A stretch of DNA of 10,439 nt from CAMBDR01 sp046597185 (GCA_046597185.1 JBKJLF010000883.1:1-10439), one strand, 5' to 3'. Shown: positions 1-7,781, counted from the stretch's first letter. A program made the numbers and translations. Notes: generated by a model from the sequence alone, not told the origin.

Positions 1-497
1 GTCAGGCGTAGCGGGATCACGTTAATGGTGCGGATATTGGAAGTCACATCTTCACCCGTTGCGCCATCCCCCCTGGTGGCCGCTTGCACCAACACCCCGT
101 GTTCATAGCGCAAATTAATCGCCAGGCCATCAAATTTCAGATCGACCGCGTATTCCACGGCAGCCGCCGTTTCGGACAATTCCAACCCTTCGCGCACGCG
201 GCGATCAAAGTTGCTGATATCGTCTTCACTAAAACCATTGTTAAGCGACAGCATCGGTATGCTGTGGCTGATCTGGTTAAACTCCGGCAAGGGCGCGCCG
301 CCCACCCGCGCGGTCGGGGTGGCCGGATCGATCAACGCCGGGTTTTTCCGTTCCAGCGCTTGCAGTTCGCGAAATAATACATCGTATTCAGCATCGGGAA
401 TGGTCGGGTTATCCAACACATAATAAGCATGAGAATGGCGGTTTAGTTCCGCCACCAGCGCGGCCATGCGCTGGGCAGTTGGGTTGGATTCGGTCAT
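1..497 (-). CDS. ligA: NAD-dependent DNA ligase LigA, N-terminal part (cut by window edge)
   Basis: LigA seals nicks in DNA using NAD+ as AMP donor, in replication and repair. Translating the minus strand from the ATG at 497 gives 165 uninterrupted residues running off the left edge. Domain Ia is recognisable at about residues 20-50 (HAYYVLDNPTIPDAEYD), the part that holds the nicotinamide side of NAD+. The nucleotidyltransferase motif I follows as DLKFDGLAINLRYE, with the adenylated lysine at Lys121 in KFDG. Further on are TRGDGATGEDVT and NIRT, also typical of the adenylation domain. The usual Glu two residues before the Lys is Asp here. The missing part should hold the rest of the adenylation domain, the OB fold, zinc finger, HhH and BRCT domains. 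The start lies 48 bases after the zipA stop, with only a weak GGA-type ribosome site, so it probably shares the smc-zipA transcript. Confidence 0.96.
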   Translation of the reverse strand, partial: MTESNPTAQRMAALVAELNRHSHAYYVLDNPTIPDAEYDVLFRELQALERKNPALIDPATPTARVGGAPLPEFNQISHSIPMLSLNNGFSEDDISNFDRRVREGLELSETAAAVEYAVDLKFDGLAINLRYEHGVLVQAATRGDGATGEDVTSNIRTINVIPLRL

Positions 498-513
498 GAA
501 TGAAATTATCCGG

Positions 514-553
514 GATTGACTAAAATTAACTAAGATTAACTATGATTAACTAA
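514..553. repeat. Four tandem 10-bp A/T-rich repeats across the zipA stop and zipA-ligA gap
   Basis: Four consecutive 10-base units follow each other on the plus strand: gattgactaa (514), aattaactaa (524), gattaactat (534) and gattaactaa (544). Read along the genes, the core is GTTAAT. The first copy contains the last bases and TAA stop of zipA (546-548), and the array fills most of the 48-base gap before ligA. No inverted symmetry or terminator-like stem is present. It could be a simple slippage-generated minisatellite. The 10-base spacing, close to one DNA turn, would also give phased A/T tracts; that role is speculative. Confidence 0.8.
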
Positions 554-1700
554 ATAAGCGCAAAGCCCGTGCCGAGCCGGGGGCAATTTGACAGGCCAGC
601 ATCTCTTCATAAAACGATTTTACCTGCCCGGCAATCTGGGCCAGTGCAGCATCGTTAAGCGGGGTATTGCTGTCATCGACAATAGTGCCATCCAGCCGCG
701 TGACCAGGGTTTTGGCACAGGCCACCATTTCCGCAAAGGCATCTTTTTCGGGGCTGACACAGGGCACATCCAGCAAGAGCGTGAGGCGGCTGGTGGTTTC
801 AGCAGCGGGCGTAACATTGGTGGAGAGGCCAAATAAATAGCCACCACTGCCATCGGGCATGACGAAACGGCCATCGGGGCGCACATCAAACCCTTGTTTT
901 TCCAGCGCCAGCAACAGGGTATTAATCGCCCACGGGGCACCGTTGGATTGAACATTGACGCCCAATTGCGCATCGTGTTCAGACACAAACTGGTGCAATG
1001 AGCGGGCGCGCGCCATCACATCCACCATATCCGGCACATCCGGTTCGGCCCCAATCTGGTCGGCCAACTGACGCAATTGCATCACCAGTTCGGAATATTC
1101 CAATTCGTTTAAGGCCGCATTGCGATTGGCCATTTGCACCCCGAAGAGCAGGGCAGAATAGCTTGATCCGTAGCGAATGGCTTCCCATTCTTCGGCCAGA
1201 CCAGCGTAATGCAGCGGTTTTTTATTGGCGTGGCGTAAATTTTGCAGCAGCGGCAAGAGTTTTTCACCCGCCAGCGGGTGTTCCAGCGTCATGGGGATGA
1301 CGCAATCGATCAGGTTATCAATCGGCGAGGCTATGCGTGGTCGCTTCACCTGCGCGGCAGGTGCCGAATCAGCGGTGGCGTGAGAAGTTGCCGACGAAGA
1401 GGCCGAATGAGAAACCGATGAATGAGCCGAATGAGAAACCGATGAAGTGGCCGAATGCGCAGCCGAATGCGCAGAGTCGGCCTGAAACGCCGACGCCGCG
1501 TCGTTGCCAGCTTCTTGCCCGCCCTCATCGTACAAACTTGGCTCAAAGCGGTCGGGCCGCATCAAGATGTCATCTTGTTCACCAGAAAAGGCGCGCTCCA
1601 CGCTTTTACGCGCCCGGTACTCTTGCCACTTATTGTAGGAGAGCACGCCAACGATAAATACGCCACCAACGGCGAGTAAGCTAATTTGTAGGTCTGTCAT
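546..1700 (-). CDS. zipA: ZipA-like cell division protein (FtsZ-binding, membrane-anchored)
   Basis: This 384-residue protein has the layout of ZipA, which tethers FtsZ to the inner membrane and is an early divisome component. Residues about 5-22 are a single hydrophobic segment (ISLLAVGGVFIVGVL), followed by a basic stretch (KWQEYRARK) as in an N-out anchor. Residues 76-112 are a Ser/Ala/His low-complexity linker encoded by 24-bp repeats. Residues 125-235 are a folded-looking region of unclear assignment. Residues about 245-370 resemble the ZipA C-terminal FtsZ-binding domain: GGYLFGLSTNVTP, a LLLDVP strand, FAEMVACAKTLVTRLDG, VDDSNTPL and a final helix. It is longer than E. coli ZipA (328 residues), mostly through the middle region. 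The ATG overlaps the smc stop as ATGA, with AAGAGG (1711-1716) ten bases upstream, which supports this start. The position between smc and ligA agrees with the assignment. Confidence 0.88.
   Translation of the reverse strand: MTDLQISLLAVGGVFIVGVLSYNKWQEYRARKSVERAFSGEQDDILMRPDRFEPSLYDEGGQEAGNDAASAFQADSAHSAAHSATSSVSHSAHSSVSHSASSSATSHATADSAPAAQVKRPRIASPIDNLIDCVIPMTLEHPLAGEKLLPLLQNLRHANKKPLHYAGLAEEWEAIRYGSSYSALLFGVQMANRNAALNELEYSELVMQLRQLADQIGAEPDVPDMVDVMARARSLHQFVSEHDAQLGVNVQSNGAPWAINTLLLALEKQGFDVRPDGRFVMPDGSGGYLFGLSTNVTPAAETTSRLTLLLDVPCVSPEKDAFAEMVACAKTLVTRLDGTIVDDSNTPLNDAALAQIAGQVKSFYEEMLACQIAPGSARALRLFS
1403..1474. repeat. Three imperfect 24-bp tandem repeats encoding the ZipA linker
   Basis: Units start at 1403, 1427 and 1451 on the plus strand. 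Each begins ccgaatg, and the first two are nearly identical (ccgaatgagaaaccgatgaa, then tgag or gtgg). The third is itself two 12-base copies of ccgaatgcgcag. Because 24 is a multiple of three, copy number can change without breaking the zipA frame. Each copy encodes about eight residues of the type A-x-S-S-V-S-H-S, giving the flexible Ser/His linker between the membrane anchor and the C-terminal domain. Confidence 0.8.
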
Positions 1701-4700
1701 GCTGCTTGCGCCTCTTGAGCGAAGTTAATCGCAGATTCCATATCCACCGCGACGATGCGTGATACGCCCTGCTCTTGCATCGTCACGCCGATTAATTGTT
1801 GGGCCATTTCCATCGCAATTTTATTATGCGAAATAAATAAAAACTGAGTTTGGCTGGCCATACGTTTCACCATATTACAAAACCGCTCGGTATTGGCATC
1901 ATCCAGCGGTGCATCCACTTCGTCCAGCAAGCAAAACGGTGCCGGATTGAGTTGAAACATCGAAAATACTAAAGCCGTTGCCGTTAAAGCCTTTTCACCA
2001 CCCGACAACAGATGAATGGTAGCATTCTTTTTGCCCGGTGGCTGTGCCATAACCTGCACACCGGAATCCAAAATTTCATCGCCCGTCATAATCAGGCGCG
2101 CCTGGCCCCCGCCAAACAGAATCGGGAACAGTTCTGCAAAATGATGGTTCACTTTATCAAAGGTATCTTGCAATAATTCTCGCGTTTCTTTATCAATTAA
2201 AGCAATGGCATCTTGCAAAGTTTTCATGGCCTCGGTTAAATCGGCGTGCTGCGCATCCAAAAAGTTTTTCCGTTCCGACGCAATCGCCAATTCTTCCACC
2301 GCCGCCAGATTCACCGCCCCCAAGGCGGTAATGGCATTACCCAGACGTGTGACTTCACCTTGCAAATACGGCGCTTTCAAATCCGGGTGCAATTTTTCAG
2401 CCAACGCCGTTTCATCTGCGCCCGATTCTTGCAATTGTTGGGCGAATTGCTCCTGATTCAAACGTGCCGCCTGTTCTTTCAATTGCCATTCCGTGATTTT
2501 GTCACGTTGTGGCTGCAAACTGCGTTCCGATTGCATGCGCGCCTCATCGGCGTGGCGCAATTGTTGGGTCATTTGATCCAATTCGTGGCGCGCATCGGAC
2601 AAAGCACGTTCTTGCTCCATGCGTTTGTCCAATAAAACCTGCAAGCCTTCGTTGGTACTGGCGTCATCCAGGCCTTGCAATTCCAGTTGACCTGCAACAA
2701 TACTCTCATTCAATTGTGTGCTCTGTTCGGTAGCCAGCGCAATCGAGCGTTTTAATTCTTCAATTTTCGTGCGTTGTGTTTTTTCCGCAAACGCCGCTTC
2801 TTGCGCGGCGCGCTCGGTCTCGCGCAAACGCTGGCGCGCCGCATTGAGCTGTTGTTCCTGCGTCAAGAATGCGGTTTGCCCTTCTTCATGCAAGGCTTGC
2901 AATTCGGCCAATTCGATATCCAATTGCTCGAATTTGGCTTCCGATTCTTCGCGTACTTGCACGTGCTCGGCTTCTTGCGCGGCGATTTCTGCCAGATCAT
3001 TGCCAATTTGACTATGCCGCTGTTGCCAGCGCTCTTGCACTTCCGATAATTTTACCACCTCAATTTGCAGTTGATGCACGCCTTGGGTCAGGCTTTGGCT
3101 GCGTTGGCGAAATTCTTGTAATTGGCGCATCAAATTCGACAAACCGGCGTCGGCCCGCACCGAACGGCTGGCTGCTTCTTCGGCCAGCATTTGTTGGGCG
3201 CGTTGTTGTTTGACGATATTATCGATTTCTTGCTGTCGCGCCAACATGCCGTCTTGTTCGGAATCGGAGGCGTAATAGCGCACGCTGGAGCGGCTAATCA
3301 CATGACCCTGGCGCGTGACGAAGCTAGCCCCCACCGGCAAGCTGTCGCGGTTTTGCAGGGCTGCCACCGCATCCTCGGCCACATAGACTTGATGCAACCA
3401 GTCTTGCAGCAAAGCGCGCAAGCCGCCATCATTGATTTGCAGCAGCGACAAAAACGGTTTCAAGCCATTCGGCGAGCCATTGTGCGCTTCGGGTGCGCAA
3501 GGGGTGGGCAAGGCGTAAAACGCCAGTTTGGCGGGCGGCGCATCGTTGAAAAAGCCGCGCAGCCAATCCAGATTCGACACTTCCAGCGCGGCGGTGCGCT
3601 CGCGCAACAGCGCTTCGAGCGCGCTTTCCCAGCCGGGTTCGAGATGCAGTTTTTGCCACAGGCGCGGCAGGGTATCGAGTTCATGTTTTTTCAGCCAGGG
3701 CTGGACTTTGCCCTTGGTTTGCACGGTTTCTTGCAGTTGGCGCAGCGCTTGCAGGCGTGCGTCGAGTTGCGCCTGTTTGCTGTGCTCCATTTGCGACAGT
3801 GCTTGCGCCTGCTTGCGCTCGTCTTCGGCTTGCACTTGCTGTTCTTGCGCGCTCTCCAGTTGATAGCGCACTTCTTCTAGCGCCATTTGCTTTTCTTCCA
3901 ACTGCTGGCGCAAATCCTGCAAATGGCCTTCATCCGGGGCTTGCAAGCCGTTTTTTTCTTGTTGCAAGCGTTCGCGCCGGGTGGCCAGACTGTTCAAAAT
4001 ATTGGCGGCATTGCGTTGGTGCGCCGCTTCCAATTCCAGTTGCTGTTGCGCCTGCATGATTTTGCCGCGTGACTCGGTGCTATTGAGTTGCGCGGTGCGC
4101 CAATTGTATTCCAACGCGGGCAATTGGTCGTTGCTGTTTTGCGCCACCTGTTGCGACTCTTCCACCTTGGCGGCCAATTCTTCCAATTCCATGGCGGCGT
4201 CTTGCAATTGCTCTTGCTGCTGGCTGCTTTGGCGCAGCCATTGCTCGCGCTGGGCGGTGAGCGAGGCCAGTTGTGCTTGCAAACGGCTTTTGGATTCGAT
4301 TACAAACTTGATCTGTGCTTCCAGGCTGCCAATTTCGGCATTGGTTTGATACAGGTGGCCTTGCGCGGTATGCAAGCGGTCGCCCGTGGCGTAATGCGCC
4401 TGGCGCAAATGTTCCAGATTGGTTTCGACATGGCGCAATTGCGCGGTTTGTTCTTCCAGTGCGTTTTGTGCCAGTTCAATTTCGCGGGCATAACGGGTTT
4501 GCTCGGCTTGCGCTTCATTGCGGCGCAACAACCACAGCAATTTTTGCTTTTCCTCCTGATCCGACTGCAAGCTTTTGAATCGGTTGGCCACCACCGCCTG
4601 GGCGTCCAATTTTTCCAGATTGGCACCCAGTTCACGCAAAATATCATCCACCCGAAGTAGGTTTTCGCTGGTATCGTGCAAGCGGTTTTCGGTTTCGCGG

Positions 4701-5230
4701 CGGCGCTCTTTGTATTTGGAAACCCCGGCGGCTTCTTCCAGAAACACGCGCAATTCTTCCGGGCGTGATTCGATGATGCGCGAAATCATGCCCTGCCCGA
4801 TGATGGCGTAGGCGCGCGGCCCGAGACCCGTGCCCATGAAAATATCCTGAATATCACGCCGCCGCACGGCTTGGCCGTTGATATAGTAGGTGGAAGTGCC
4901 GTCGCGGGTTAAGGTGCGCTTGACGGCGATTTCGCTATATTGGCTCCATTGCCCGGAGGCGCGGCCATCGGAATTATCAAACACCAGTTCCACCGAAGCA
5001 CGCCCGGCCGGTTTGCGGTGGGTACTGCCGTTAAAAATCACGTCTTGCATCGATTCGCCGCGCAATTCCGAGGCTTTGGATTCGCCCAGCACCCAGCGCA
5101 CCGCATCGATGATATTCGACTTACCGCAGCCGTTCGGCCCGACCACCCCAACCAACTGCCCCGGCACCTGGAAATTGGCAAGATCGACAAACGACTTGAA
5201 GCCCGACAATTTAATGGAAGTTAAACGCAC
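1697..5230 (-). CDS. smc: Chromosome partition/condensation ATPase SMC
   Basis: A full-length SMC protein of 1177 residues, the core ATPase that, with ScpA and ScpB, organises and segregates the chromosome. The N-terminal head carries Walker A GPNGCGKS (residues 31-38) and a conserved R-loop region, then RAYAIIGQGM. Two long Gln/Glu/Ala-rich coiled coils flank a globular hinge at about residues 510-665. The C-terminal head has the ABC signature LLSGGEKAL (from residue 1074) and Walker B FCLLDEVDAPLDD (Asp1103, Glu1104), followed by the D-loop and a switch His in FISHNK. The start is GTG at 5230. An in-frame stop lies a few codons upstream and the MRLTSIKLSGFKSF beginning fits the family, so I keep GTG. 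No strong Shine-Dalgarno precedes it. It overlaps zipA by four bases and is the first gene of the smc-zipA-ligA unit. Confidence 0.97.
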   Translation of the reverse strand: MRLTSIKLSGFKSFVDLANFQVPGQLVGVVGPNGCGKSNIIDAVRWVLGESKASELRGESMQDVIFNGSTHRKPAGRASVELVFDNSDGRASGQWSQYSEIAVKRTLTRDGTSTYYINGQAVRRRDIQDIFMGTGLGPRAYAIIGQGMISRIIESRPEELRVFLEEAAGVSKYKERRRETENRLHDTSENLLRVDDILRELGANLEKLDAQAVVANRFKSLQSDQEEKQKLLWLLRRNEAQAEQTRYAREIELAQNALEEQTAQLRHVETNLEHLRQAHYATGDRLHTAQGHLYQTNAEIGSLEAQIKFVIESKSRLQAQLASLTAQREQWLRQSSQQQEQLQDAAMELEELAAKVEESQQVAQNSNDQLPALEYNWRTAQLNSTESRGKIMQAQQQLELEAAHQRNAANILNSLATRRERLQQEKNGLQAPDEGHLQDLRQQLEEKQMALEEVRYQLESAQEQQVQAEDERKQAQALSQMEHSKQAQLDARLQALRQLQETVQTKGKVQPWLKKHELDTLPRLWQKLHLEPGWESALEALLRERTAALEVSNLDWLRGFFNDAPPAKLAFYALPTPCAPEAHNGSPNGLKPFLSLLQINDGGLRALLQDWLHQVYVAEDAVAALQNRDSLPVGASFVTRQGHVISRSSVRYYASDSEQDGMLARQQEIDNIVKQQRAQQMLAEEAASRSVRADAGLSNLMRQLQEFRQRSQSLTQGVHQLQIEVVKLSEVQERWQQRHSQIGNDLAEIAAQEAEHVQVREESEAKFEQLDIELAELQALHEEGQTAFLTQEQQLNAARQRLRETERAAQEAAFAEKTQRTKIEELKRSIALATEQSTQLNESIVAGQLELQGLDDASTNEGLQVLLDKRMEQERALSDARHELDQMTQQLRHADEARMQSERSLQPQRDKITEWQLKEQAARLNQEQFAQQLQESGADETALAEKLHPDLKAPYLQGEVTRLGNAITALGAVNLAAVEELAIASERKNFLDAQHADLTEAMKTLQDAIALIDKETRELLQDTFDKVNHHFAELFPILFGGGQARLIMTGDEILDSGVQVMAQPPGKKNATIHLLSGGEKALTATALVFSMFQLNPAPFCLLDEVDAPLDDANTERFCNMVKRMASQTQFLFISHNKIAMEMAQQLIGVTMQEQGVSRIVAVDMESAINFAQEAQAA

Positions 5231-5387
5231 TTTATAGACAGTTCTTTACAAAAATAACATGGGAAGGTTAGCACTATACCGCAATCAAAAGTAAAAAATC
5301 GGTACGGAATCGGAACACAATGGGCGTAATGATACCATTTAAGGGGGTGTATTTTCGATGGTGCGGCGCAATAAGCGGTGCTTTCCT
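5231..5387 (-). promoter_or_regulatory. Leader/promoter region of the smc-zipA-ligA unit
   Basis: This 157-base gap between the GNAT gene and smc has no credible gene. Read on the minus strand it is A/T-rich near smc. It contains a possible -10 box TATAGT (plus-strand 5273-5278) about 43 bases before the GTG start, but no good -35 hexamer at normal spacing. I see no rho-independent terminator after the GNAT gene, so read-through into smc is possible. The promoter call is tentative. Confidence 0.3.
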
Positions 5388-5843
5388 CTAATTTGCAAAA
5401 ATATACTCTAACACCTCGTCGCCATGGTGGTCCAGGCCACCGGCTAGGTGCCAGCCGAGGTGGCGGTAAAAGCCGTGGGAACGAACTTTTGGATCGGATG
5501 AGCAACCGAGGAACAGGCGGCTGTGGCCAAGCAATTGCAAATCCAACATAGTTTTTTGCAAAAGTTGTTTGCCTATGCCCTGGTTTTCATATTCCGGCAG
5601 CGAGGCCAGCACCACCACTTCGCCGGTATCGCTTGCGCCAAAGCAGTAAGCGACGATTTGGCCATTGGCTTGGCACAGATGGCCAAACAGTTCGCCTGAT
5701 TCAACCTGGCCCGACCAGGATTGTAAGGTGATGCCAAGTTCAGCCAGGCGGGTGGCAGAAATCGGGTTTTCACGGGTTTTTCCACGAATCACGATACATT
5801 CGGCGATATCTTCAGGGGTGGCAGAACGATATTGGATAGACAT
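5388..5843 (-). CDS. GNAT family N-acetyltransferase
   Basis: A 151-residue protein with the single-domain GNAT fold, which transfers an acetyl group from acetyl-CoA to an amine; the substrate cannot be read from the sequence. It begins SIQYRSATPEDIAEC, the usual strand-1/helix-1 start. The central strand is VVVLASLPEYENQGIGKQLL (residues about 77-96), containing the CoA pyrophosphate loop as ENQGIG, with Glu where Gln or Arg is commonest. The motif B part is SHGFYRHLGW (122-131), giving the Tyr and the F/Y-x-x-x-G-W ending. The ATG at 5843 is preceded by TGAGG (plus-strand 5853-5857) at nine bases, a good ribosome site. It lies upstream of smc on the same strand with a 157-base gap, so it is probably separate from that unit. 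It marks the edge of the minus-strand block. Confidence 0.88.
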   Translation of the reverse strand: MSIQYRSATPEDIAECIVIRGKTRENPISATRLAELGITLQSWSGQVESGELFGHLCQANGQIVAYCFGASDTGEVVVLASLPEYENQGIGKQLLQKTMLDLQLLGHSRLFLGCSSDPKVRSHGFYRHLGWHLAGGLDHHGDEVLEYIFAN

Positions 5844-6007
5844 GGTGATGAGCCTCAGTTGTTGGCTATATTCGGGATAAATGTTTAATCCGCGTGCAAG
5901 GGCTTATTGTATTGCAATTGGCTATCAATCAGGGCGAATAACGCGGTGCGAAGCGTTCCCCGGGGCGACACACATAATGATACACTTTGACTCTCCCCAT
6001 CCATTTT
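5844..6007. promoter_or_regulatory. Divergent intergenic region between the GNAT gene and the AAA/PD-(D/E)XK gene
   Basis: These 164 bases must hold the starts of transcription for two divergent genes. I see short palindromes (ATTGCAAT near 5912 and CCCCGGGG at 5958-5965) and A/T-rich patches, including CATAATGATACACT at about 5973-5986, which could supply a -10 for the plus-strand gene. No hexamer pair is convincing. This is also the junction between the conserved block and the accessory block. No direct repeats or attachment-like sequence was recognised here. Confidence 0.35.
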
Positions 6008-7597
6008 ATGAGCATCGCAATGACCCCGCCCCGCAAAATTCTACCGATTGGTATTGAATCTTTCGCCAAGATGCGTCGTGGCAATTTTTATTACGTGGAC
6101 AAAACTGAATTTGCCTGGCAATTGACGCAGCAGGCTGGCAGTTATTTTTTGTCACGGCCCAGGCGTTTTGGCAAAAGCTTGTTTTTGGACACGCTGCGTG
6201 AATTATTTGAAGGCAATCAAGCCCTGTTTCAGGGTTTGTTTATCCACGACAAGTGGGATTGGACGCGCCGTTTCCCGGTAGTACGCATCACGTTTAGCGG
6301 TGGCGTGCTCACCAGCCGGGCGGCATTGGATCAAAAAATCCAGGAAATCCTCACCAATAATCAGCAACGGCTTGGCGTCGTATGTACGCACCAAAGTGTT
6401 TCCGGCCAGTTTTCGCAATTGATTCAACTGGCCCATGAAAAGTTTGGCCAGCCTGTGGTGTTTTTGGTAGATGAGTACGACAAGCCGATTCTGGACAATA
6501 TCGACAATAGCGCCACCGCGCTGGCGATGCGGGAAGGCCTGAAAGATATTTACTCGGTCATCAAAGAATCGGACGAGCATATTCGCCTCGCGTTTTTAAC
6601 CGGGGTTTCCAAATTCAGCAAGGTGAATCTGTTTTCCGGCATGAACAACTTGCGCGACATCACCTTGTCAGAAAAATATTCGGCCCTTTGTGGCTATACG
6701 GATGCGGACGTGGACACGGTGTTTGCCGACCAGTTGCCGGGGCTGGATCGCGCCCAAATTCGACGGTGGTACAACGGTTACAATTGGACGGGTAGATCGG
6801 TCTACAACCCGTTTGATTTACTCCTGCTGTTTGAGGAACGCAGATTTGGCGCATGGTGGTGCAGCACGGGCACGCCGACATTTTTATTCAAGATCATGCA
6901 ACAAAAGGGCTTTTTCACACCAACCCTGACCAAGCTACGGGCAGGCAGTGAATTGATTTCGGCACTGGATGTGGACTTGATGACGCCGGAAGCGCTGCTA
7001 TTTCAAGCCGGTTACCTGACGATTCACCAAACCAAACTGTCGCTATCGGGCAAAAGTACCTTCACTTTGGGCTATCCCAATCAGGAAGTGGAACAGAGCT
7101 TCAACACCAGCCTGCTTGCTCACTGGAGCGGTGACGCGGGCCGCACGGAAGCCCTGCGCGAGCGGTTGGAGGATTTACTGATCAGCAACGACACGATGGC
7201 CATGCGCGAGCTGTTCCAATCATTTTTTGCCACGATCCCGCATCAGTGGTACACCAACAATAACATCGACCAATACGAAGGTTTTTACGCCAGCGTGTTT
7301 TACAGCTATTTCGCCGCGCTGGGCCTGGATACGCGAGTGGAAGACACCACCAACCTGGGGCGAATCGATTTGACGCTGATTGTTTGTGGGCGGATTTATC
7401 TGTTTGAATTCAAGGTGGTGGAGAGTACACCGGCTGGGCGCGCCTTGCAACAAATCAAGGATAAAGGTTACGCAGAAAAATATCGCGCCCAAGGCTTGCC
7501 GATTTATTTGGTGGGGGTGGAATTTTCCAAACAACAGCGCAATGTCGTGGGGTTTGAGGTGGAGGCGATTGGCGCAAATTCAGGTGATGCGGGTTAA
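6008..7597 (+). CDS. AAA-like ATPase with C-terminal PD-(D/E)XK nuclease-like domain
   Basis: A 529-residue protein of the widespread bacterial family that joins an AAA-ATPase-like domain to a PD-(D/E)XK domain (Pfam families AAA-ATPase_like and PDDEXK_9). It starts with the family's LPIGIESFAKMRRGNFYYVDKT. It then has an atypical Walker A, LSRPRRFGKSLF (Lys56, Ser57), and Walker B VVFLVDEYDKPIL (Asp155, Glu156). RLAFLTGVSKFSKV and IRRWYNGYNW are further family blocks. Near the C-terminus, GRIDLTLIV followed by LFEFKVVES supplies the nuclease residues Asp453, Glu467 and Lys469, with a downstream QxxxxxY-like motif in ALQQIKDKGYAEKY. All core motifs look intact. Its physiological role is not established; nuclease or defence/mobile-element roles have been suggested for the family. 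An in-frame TTG at 5987 or ATG at 6020 could be used instead; none has a good Shine-Dalgarno, and I prefer ATG 6008. Confidence 0.9.
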   Translation: MSIAMTPPRKILPIGIESFAKMRRGNFYYVDKTEFAWQLTQQAGSYFLSRPRRFGKSLFLDTLRELFEGNQALFQGLFIHDKWDWTRRFPVVRITFSGGVLTSRAALDQKIQEILTNNQQRLGVVCTHQSVSGQFSQLIQLAHEKFGQPVVFLVDEYDKPILDNIDNSATALAMREGLKDIYSVIKESDEHIRLAFLTGVSKFSKVNLFSGMNNLRDITLSEKYSALCGYTDADVDTVFADQLPGLDRAQIRRWYNGYNWTGRSVYNPFDLLLLFEERRFGAWWCSTGTPTFLFKIMQQKGFFTPTLTKLRAGSELISALDVDLMTPEALLFQAGYLTIHQTKLSLSGKSTFTLGYPNQEVEQSFNTSLLAHWSGDAGRTEALRERLEDLLISNDTMAMRELFQSFFATIPHQWYTNNNIDQYEGFYASVFYSYFAALGLDTRVEDTTNLGRIDLTLIVCGRIYLFEFKVVESTPAGRALQQIKDKGYAEKYRAQGLPIYLVGVEFSKQQRNVVGFEVEAIGANSGDAG

Positions 7598-7696
7598 TGG
7601 GCAATCCACAAAAGAGATCAATAGGGTCGGAGTGGTTTTTTGCTTGTACCAAACGCCCAACATGCAACCATCCAGTGCAAAAAAAAAATAATCTCC

Positions 7697-7714
7697 GGCG
7701 CAAGCGTTTGCGCC
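7697..7714. terminator. Perfect 7-bp hairpin beside a ten-A tract
   Basis: GGCGCAAGCGTTTGCGCC forms a 7-bp GC-rich stem with a four-base loop, 99 bases after the AAA/PD-(D/E)XK stop. On the plus side no T-run follows it. A run of ten A (7679-7688) lies just before it, so in the minus direction it reads as stem then T-tract, with a spacer of five to eight bases. It is therefore a better terminator against minus-strand transcription than for the upstream gene. A regulatory stem in the leader of the next operon is another possibility. Confidence 0.4.
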
Positions 7715-7724
7715 CTTGCTGGTA

Positions 7725-7740
7725 ATATTGATTTCAATAT
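7725..7740. promoter_or_regulatory. Inverted repeat ATATTGA-tt-TCAATAT, possible operator
   Basis: A perfect 7+7 inverted repeat with a two-base centre lies 42 bases before the SIR2-TIR start codon. It is A/T-rich, unlike the GC hairpin next to it, so it looks more like a dimeric protein-binding site than a transcription stop. It overlaps TAATAT (7723-7728), which could act as a -10 box, but no matching -35 was found. No regulator gene is visible in the window. Confidence 0.4.
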
Positions 7741-7759
7741 GGCATTGTTGCCCATGCCA
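7740..7759. promoter_or_regulatory. Inverted repeat TGGCAT-8-ATGCCA before the SIR2-TIR gene
   Basis: A 6-bp stem with an eight-base loop directly abuts the preceding A/T-rich inverted repeat and ends 22 bases before the ATG. A competing smaller stem (GGCA/TGCC, 7741-7752) lies inside it. In an mRNA leader it could lie close to the ribosome site of the SIR2-TIR gene. As DNA it could be a second operator half. Short stems of this size also occur by chance. Confidence 0.3.
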
Positions 7760-7781
7760 ACTAACCCTTGATTAAGATGCC

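Noticed and set aside
84..423. Plus-strand open frames within the first 500 bases
   Set aside because: They are shadows of ligA, which reads cleanly on the minus strand with the KFDG motif but has no stop inside the window.
1403..1474. Possible CRISPR-like repeats
   Set aside because: The repeats are contiguous without unique spacers, in frame within zipA, and no cas gene is present.
3122..3880. A 252-codon open frame on the plus strand opposite smc
   Set aside because: It lies wholly antisense to the smc coiled coil and hinge, whose frame is certain. The translation is Gln/Leu/Phe-rich, as expected from the complement of Glu/Gln/Ala codons, and shows no domain.
5340..5390. Possible terminator after the GNAT gene
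   Set aside because: The GGTGCGG/CGGTGC sequences are direct, not inverted, repeats. The remaining stem (CGC/GCG) is only three base pairs and no T-run follows.
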